From: Terana coerulea
Taxonomy: Eukaryota; Basidiomycota; Agaricomycetes; Polyporales; Phanerochaetaceae
Direction of reading: 5' to 3'
DNA: 64,000 nucleotides
NCBI GenBank assembly: GCA_024811115.1
Contig: JAKOGH010000898.1
Location: 16,133-80,132, forward strand
In this document: positions 59,191-64,000 of the stretch, piece by piece
Layout: every line of letters starts with the position of its first letter
Numbering within the stretch: the stretch's first letter is position 1
The notes under the pieces: model-generated
What the model was told of the DNA's origin: nothing
Databases searched by the model: none
The model's input: the letters and a program-made list of their open reading frames with translations, nothing else
Position numbers and translations under genes: made by a program

Positions 59191-60059
59191 ATGTCGCATC
59201 TTCCTCATTACCTCATGCGAGGTTCGAAACTTCAGGTAGACCTTGCTGACGCTGGGTCAGTGGACGCCACAGTCGTCCATCCCCTTCCTCATCAGAATTG
59301 CCAATTGGTCGTCGCACAGCTTACTTCCAAACAACCACAGCCTCGGCTCGCTGTTCATCTTGAAGATGTACGACCCTCGTTTCTATCCACGGAAGAAGCA
59401 CGACACCACGACTTGGTCTTACCCCGCAGAGCAGAAGGCCTTCGCGCGCCACAAAGGGCGCATCACTTGGGATAGTCACAAGGCTTTCGGGTGTCTCGGC
59501 CCCGAAAGTGACGAGCCAACCTCGGACGAGTGGGAGGAGTTCTACTTCGTGGACTTGGTCACCATGCAAGCCATTGAAACCGAAGCCTACCGCCGTCTCC
59601 GTCCCCTGCAGGGATCCGGTATCCCCATATTCTATGGGAGCGGCCATCTGAATTTATCCAAGGTGGACCCATTGCGAGCTATCCATCCCCCTGTGATACC
59701 ATTGGAGTATATCGAGGATGCAGTCACCCTTGGTCAGATCCCCCGCAGCTGCTTACTCGCCCCCTCATCCAATCCTTGCTGGCAACGGTGCAACAGTTCG
59801 AGGGGCTCGGGGTTCTTCATTCGGATTTGAACTATGGGAATTTTCTTCTCGCCCCAGCTCAAAAACCCACGCGCGCCTTTACTCTTGACTTCGGCAATAG
59901 CTTCCTCCGCATGCTTGGTGTCACCGACGAGGAGTGGCGAGAATCCGCCATGTCTAATGGGACAATTGGGGGACAATGCTCCAGATTGCGAGGCGTTTCA
60001 GGCTCGCGGGGCTGCCTGAGCCCGAAGACTATAGAGATTGGCGGAATGTCGAGGCGTGA
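59191..60059 (+). CDS. Protein-kinase-like protein with three frame breaks
   Basis: The ATG at 59191 reads MSHLPHYLMRGSKLQVDL... with TVVHPLPHQNCQLVVAQLTS. After a one-base shift near 59342 the next frame gives LGSLFILKMYDPRFYPRK, a kinase-type VAIK-like strand. ETEAYRRLRPLQGSGIP follows. A second shift in a C run (59740-59744) leads to PPQLLTRPLIQSLLATVQQF. The catalytic loop is GVLHSDLNYGNFLL (HxDxxxxN) and the metal-binding motif TLDFGNSFLR (DFG). A third shift in a G run (59959-59961) leads to DNWGTMLQIARRFRLAGL and the stop at 60059. All three sites involve single bases, two of them homopolymers. It belongs to a large basidiomycete family of aminoglycoside-kinase-like proteins of unknown substrate. 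Confidence 0.75.
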
Positions 60060-60230
60060 AGTTCAAATTAATGTGGTACCTCTGTATTGTGGACCGTCGG
60101 GTTTGCGTAGCGGATTTAGGACATTTTCACTGTCTCTCCTGAGCTCGTACACGTATGCATTAGTGAATGTTTCATGTTTCACAACCGTACGGCGTACATA
60201 TATAAATGGAGCTGCGTCTGGCTAAATAAA

Positions 60231-60237
60231 TAAAAAT
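60231..60237 (-). terminator. Pol III terminator of tRNA-Asp
   Basis: T-rich run on the minus strand (A run on plus) immediately after the end of the tRNA. Confidence 0.65.
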
Positions 60238-60321
60238 CTCCCTGGCGGGGAGTCGAACCCCGCTTTCGCGCGCACCGATGGAAATGACAGGCGCGTGTAC
60301 TAACCGATATACTACCAGGGA
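60238..60321 (-). tRNA. tRNA-Asp (GTC) with a short intron
   Basis: Acceptor TCCCTGG pairs with CCAGGGA over seven bp, then D stem GTAT/GTAC, anticodon stem CGCGC/GCGCG, loop CTGTCA with anticodon GTC, T arm CGGGG TTCGACT CCCCG and discriminator G. The total of 84 nt exceeds a normal tRNA by about 11 nt, explained by an intron right after the base 3' to the anticodon (roughly TTTCCATCGG). A T run lies just downstream on the minus strand (60231-60236). Confidence 0.85.
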
Positions 60322-61114
60322 CGTCTTGCTCTATCTTTTAGGACAAATATAATCTACAGAGCAATCGTAGTACAATGCCCCTTCGCGTGACAAGCCTGAG
60401 TTACTTCAAACTTCTGCCAGTATATTTAATATGGTAGTGCCCACCACCTGGTATGTATGTGTCTTGCACTGCTGGAATCATGAAGCATGATATCGACATA
60501 ATAGGGGTTCCCAGAAGGAGACCACGTAACACTGACCAAGCCCTGCTGTCGGTCCATAGCCTGTGTAGGGCTTCCGGCCGATAAGCCCTTCATATGAGAG
60601 TAAAAGTCCCTATGTGTATTTTCGCAGTGAGTCATCCCCTCTTGTCTCCAACCAGCTTTGAGGTAGCTGGTTTTTCCTTCACAGATTGTCGGAGCGGAAC
60701 GAGAACTACGTATGGCATCTTGCTAAATTTCTTCTACGCATCTATTCCCCAACCCAAGCGTCATGAGTCCGCAGCAATGCTGTACCGAAGCTACAGGAGC
60801 ACAGGCCGGTGGCCGTTGAAGGAGCATATCCAAGTCCGCTTATTTTCAAGACGCTACGTTGCTAGCAGCGCCGCATGAACACTGCCACGGATGTCGTTGG
60901 CTGGGTCCAGTTGAGCGCTGGTCAAACTGACAACGCTACCAGGTGAGGACAAGAAATCATAGCCGCAAGACAGATTGCTCACGTTCTTTTGTTTTCCCAG
61001 ACATATATAAGATGCGATGCTACACAAGGTTGGCTACCCACCGTCAATTCCCGAAAGCCTATCTTACCCACTTCCTCTACACCCCGAGTCTCAAATCTCT
61101 TCGAGCTCACAAGA
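60322..61114. other. Intergenic region, no supportable gene
   Basis: Between tRNA-Asp and the decayed kinase-like copy. An open plus-strand frame at 60594-60878 has no domain and no intron pattern. A TATATAA at about 61003 would be positioned to serve the decayed gene at 61115. Confidence 0.45.
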
Positions 61115-61448
61115 ATGTCGCATCTCTCCTACCACTTAGAAAAAGGCCGCAAGCTCGAGATCGACACCTCTGATGGCAAACTGGATGTCACAGTAGTCCG
61201 CACCTTCGCCGGCACGGATACTTCGAATTTGAGTCCTGGCTGCACTTCCCGACAGTTGAGTATTATGTGCCCTTTGTGGTCATACTGGAATACAAGAAAG
61301 ACGCAGACGCACAAGCTTATGGGCCATAATCTTCAACTGGGACTGGTGGCGGGACGTTCCAATGGTTCGCCTCCCGGGGAAGGACAGGGAGGATTACACA
61401 GGTGGCAACCGTAGGACTCCAGGAATAATCGGACTGGATGTCTTATGA
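61115..61448 (+). pseudogene. Decayed kinase-like gene copy
   Basis: From the ATG at 61115 the sequence MSHLSYHLEKGRKLEIDTSD and LDVTVVRT closely resembles the start of the kinase-like gene at 59191 (MSHLPHYLMRGSKLQVDL). After about 50 codons the similarity stops. The other plus frame towards the end reads NWDWWRDVPMVRLPG and a stop at 61448, the type of ending seen in kinase-like proteins of this group. The catalytic middle (HxD and DFG) is missing. Probably an internally deleted remnant of a second copy. Confidence 0.65.
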
Positions 61449-64000
61449 GCAGCTAGTATTGATCAAGCCCCGCTCCCCTCCGCTTTGCCACCTTCCATGC
61501 GATGGGAGTGACTCACCTATTCCACATTTTAATGCGAGCGCGTGCGTAGTCGTGCTCAATTTGAACAATTGAAAGCGCTATGGCACTAGCTTACAGATGT
61601 CGGTGTCGGCCCTCTGAATTCAAGGCTCGTTCTGCGTACACAATTGCACAGCATGGTAAGTCCTGATCTTCTGGCAATACCCTTTTTGCATAGAGATGCG
61701 ACGTTCAAGTTGAACGTTGAACGGCAGCACTGGCTTTAAATCTGGACAGATATGTCAAACAAACAATGACAAACAATTACCGCTGCAGCACATTTGAGGA
61801 CGAGCACGTCTTCGAAAGGACTAATCTTGTCTGATTTTTACTCTCTGCAGGCTGTGGTACAGTAGCACATCTCCGTGATGGTGCTTGTACGTTGACCTGG
61901 GCTGTAACTATCCCTTAGACTGTAGTAGGTGAAAGTTCAGTTGGTAGCACTTACCGACAAGTTTTGGATGAATAGCATCATACAGACATCGCAGTTCGCA
62001 ACTCTCGGAGTGCCTTCTTTGCAGGACTTTCTTCTGCGCAGTTTGCTGAGCACATTCCGCAGTGAACGGTAATAAGGTTCAACGCAGGTATGGGTAAACC
62101 ATCTGCGCTGTGCCGCATTGTATCCAATACTAGTACATGACATGTAGCGGGATTACACACGCACAGTAGCCCACTGTGACGCGTCCATTAGGCCAACACG
62201 AAGGCCAGCTGGCGTTTTCCCCGATGCCGCAAGGCGGGCGGAACACAGCGCTCCGCGACCACCCACAACATGCGGCTTTCTTCTTGAGGCCTCGAGGCAC
62301 GGATGCACCCGTTGCCACACAGCCAGGCACACAATAGAGCTCAGATTTGCGTCGAATTCCCCTGATCGGATCGCGATACTGTATACGCACCACTACTGCC
62401 CTCATGTTTACAACGTGCCCAGAGACGGTCCGTGGGCGCTCCTAGGACTTCATTTGGAAGACTGGCTCGTCAGAGGTCCCTGAGTATCGTTTAATAACAC
62501 TCACATTTGCCTAAACCAACTCAAAAATTACAATAGACATAAGCCCGTCTCCGGTCTTGCGCTTCGGGCCTCCCGACTGTTGCTTGTAGTACCATAGCTA
62601 CATGATCATGCGTGAACCGGGTACTTACGTTCCATACCACGCGAGGCAGTATCGGACCTGATGAAAGAGATATAAGTTTGCGGATCGGTGGGGCGGAACA
62701 ATCAACCAGCGGATTCTTGCGAGGTTGGCGCCAGTCCTTCCCACTTTCCGCAGATTTGTGGATGAGCACACTGAAGCCATGTCGAACATATCTGATGTTT
62801 ATCAGCCGGTCAAACAAACCTGTAAACAATAGGCTGCATGACATGGGTCGGAGATATCGATATGACACTCACCGAAATAGAAAATATCGAAGATGAAGCC
62901 TGAGAAGGATCTCCGCAACACTTGCACATGACAACCCCGAGACTTAGCCAACCCGAACCAGCCGACAGCTCGTGGTGAGGAGCAGATCTCGAAAGGTTGT
63001 TTGTTGCCTATTGCACTGGGTAATCGCATGAGGACGATACGAGGTGGCACACAAACACCGATGTTGGGGAACATTCGGAGTAATACAACGTGCGATGAAC
63101 TCCATCGCGGGGATGTCGCATCAGGGATACCGTGGTCCTGCACGAGCACATGAGACGGCGCGGTGGGAAACAGGAGATACACATACGGTTAAGGCTTGTA
63201 CTTGTGAAGAGACTCTTTCGGCATAATAAGCTTCAAAACTGTCATGTCAGACTATCGGACCACACCGTTGCGCAGCGCGTAGTCACGCACTCCACAATGA
63301 ACCTTCCGGAGTTGCGGGCGTGGCACGATTACGCGTACAACATCGCCTACAGGGATTCGCAAAAATCAGTGCTCTTCTGAGACCGGGAAAAGCTTGGACG
63401 TACGAGCGCAGTAGCCCACGAACAAGAATTATGCATTTTTGATATATGCGTGTTCTTTTGTTATCCTGTGAGCCTGGTATCGCTAGGTGGAAATGCATGC
63501 TGCGTGTAGTCCCTGCACGGACAAAAAATGAGGCTGCGCAATCCTTCCGCCCCCAGCCTCAAGGGTGTAAAGCGGCCGCCCCGCCCCAACCTTGAGCTTA
63601 TCCATGACGACGAGGCGGCCCTCCTAGTTGCCGCGAACGCGATCGTGATCGAGAGAAGCGGGGGTGGTGTGACGCAAAGTCACTGTGCATTGTCGCCCGT
63701 AGTAGTCGCTCATCCTGGCGCGCAAGGACCCGCGGCCGGATCGTCGTTCGGCCATATACGGGAGTATCACATTCAAGCTGGCAGGAGAATGGGCGATCGT
63801 TGCGGCAGCCTCCTGCACTAAGCGTCAGCATAAATCCATAATGCCAGGTATAGCATGGGACACGTAACTGAGCCGAGTAGAGGGATATTCGGATGCGGCT
63901 TGTGACTGCTTCGCGGTCCAGCGGAAGATGCAGGAACGGGCTCAGACGGCGCGGGTTGACGCTGAGCTCGTGCGTGAACTTGGCACGGAGGCCGACGGCG
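61449..64000. other. Terminal region, no supportable gene
   Basis: Several open frames occur on both strands (for example minus 62521-62868 and 62802-63182, plus 63528-63821), but none carries a motif, signal peptide or consistent splice pattern. Within the last 160 bases the minus strand is open towards the right edge (THELSVNPRRLSPFLHL...), so a gene extending beyond the window is possible. I cannot confirm it. Confidence 0.4.

Noticed and set aside
62521..63821. Open frames near the right end of the window
   Set aside because: Sequences are without recognisable domains; no splice pattern joins them into a plausible protein.
1..64000. CRISPR arrays, prokaryotic operons, viral genes
   Set aside because: No regularly spaced repeats or viral motifs were seen; intron-rich genes show that the DNA is fungal nuclear sequence.

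Overview
The window is nuclear DNA from a basidiomycete fungus, most likely an agaricomycete of the Polyporales type. The genes are split by many short introns of about 50-65 nt with GT..AG ends. The gene content (DUF6533-type and other fungus-specific seven-helix proteins, an F-box protein, an OPT transporter, a GT61 glycosyltransferase, a P450, salicylate-hydroxylase-like monooxygenases) fits that group. I found no bacterial, viral or CRISPR features. The species cannot be named from this sequence.

Layout. 1-2650: GC-rich, no supportable gene, a small minisatellite. 2651-4601 (-): cytochrome P450. 7356-8718 (+): multi-pass membrane protein. 10274-11522 (+): nitronate monooxygenase with two frame breaks. 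12992-14851 (-): GT61 glycosyltransferase. 15926-17743 and 19606-21433 (+): tandem FAD monooxygenase paralogues separated by a diverged direct repeat. 21824-23737 (-): a protein built from three copies of one module, with introns at matching places in each. 24531-25746 (-): Efm7-like methyltransferase, divergent from a HAD hydrolase at 26157-27078 (+). 27324-27394 (-): initiator tRNA-Met. 27613-28893 (+): F-box protein. 29078-30785 (-): DUF6533 membrane protein. 32211-32402 (+): small secreted peptide candidate. 32597-33020: decayed OPT 3' copy. 33582-36982 (-): OPT transporter. 37656-40313 (-): MATE transporter, divergent from SAM50 at 40571-42432 (+). 43231-45153 (+): acidic protein of unknown function. 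45943-46407 (+): mitochondrial ribosomal protein uS8m. 46656-49858 (-): TORC2 subunit SIN1/AVO1. 50400-54586 (-): large disordered protein. 54861-56123 (-): scavenger decapping enzyme DcpS. 56389-56840: MITE-like element with ~80 bp inverted repeats and TA flanks. 56979-58741 (+): secreted metallophosphoesterase. 59191-60059 (+): kinase-like protein. 60238-60321 (-): intron-containing tRNA-Asp. 61115-61448: decayed kinase-like copy.

The genes are a mix of housekeeping functions (SAM50, uS8m, SIN1, DcpS, Efm7, two tRNAs) and accessory functions for xenobiotics, small molecules and transport (P450, NMO, two FAD monooxygenases, OPT, MATE). I see no core synthase, so there is no clear biosynthetic cluster.

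Two observations stand out. First, the three-module gene at 21824-23737 arose by duplication of a block of exons: three introns recur at the same position and phase in each module, one of them with an apparent GC-AG splice site. Second, many conserved genes are interrupted by single-base frame breaks, several in homopolymers, and the original homology resumes at once in a neighbouring frame. These look more like residual sequence errors than real decay, so gene models crossing them should be treated with care.
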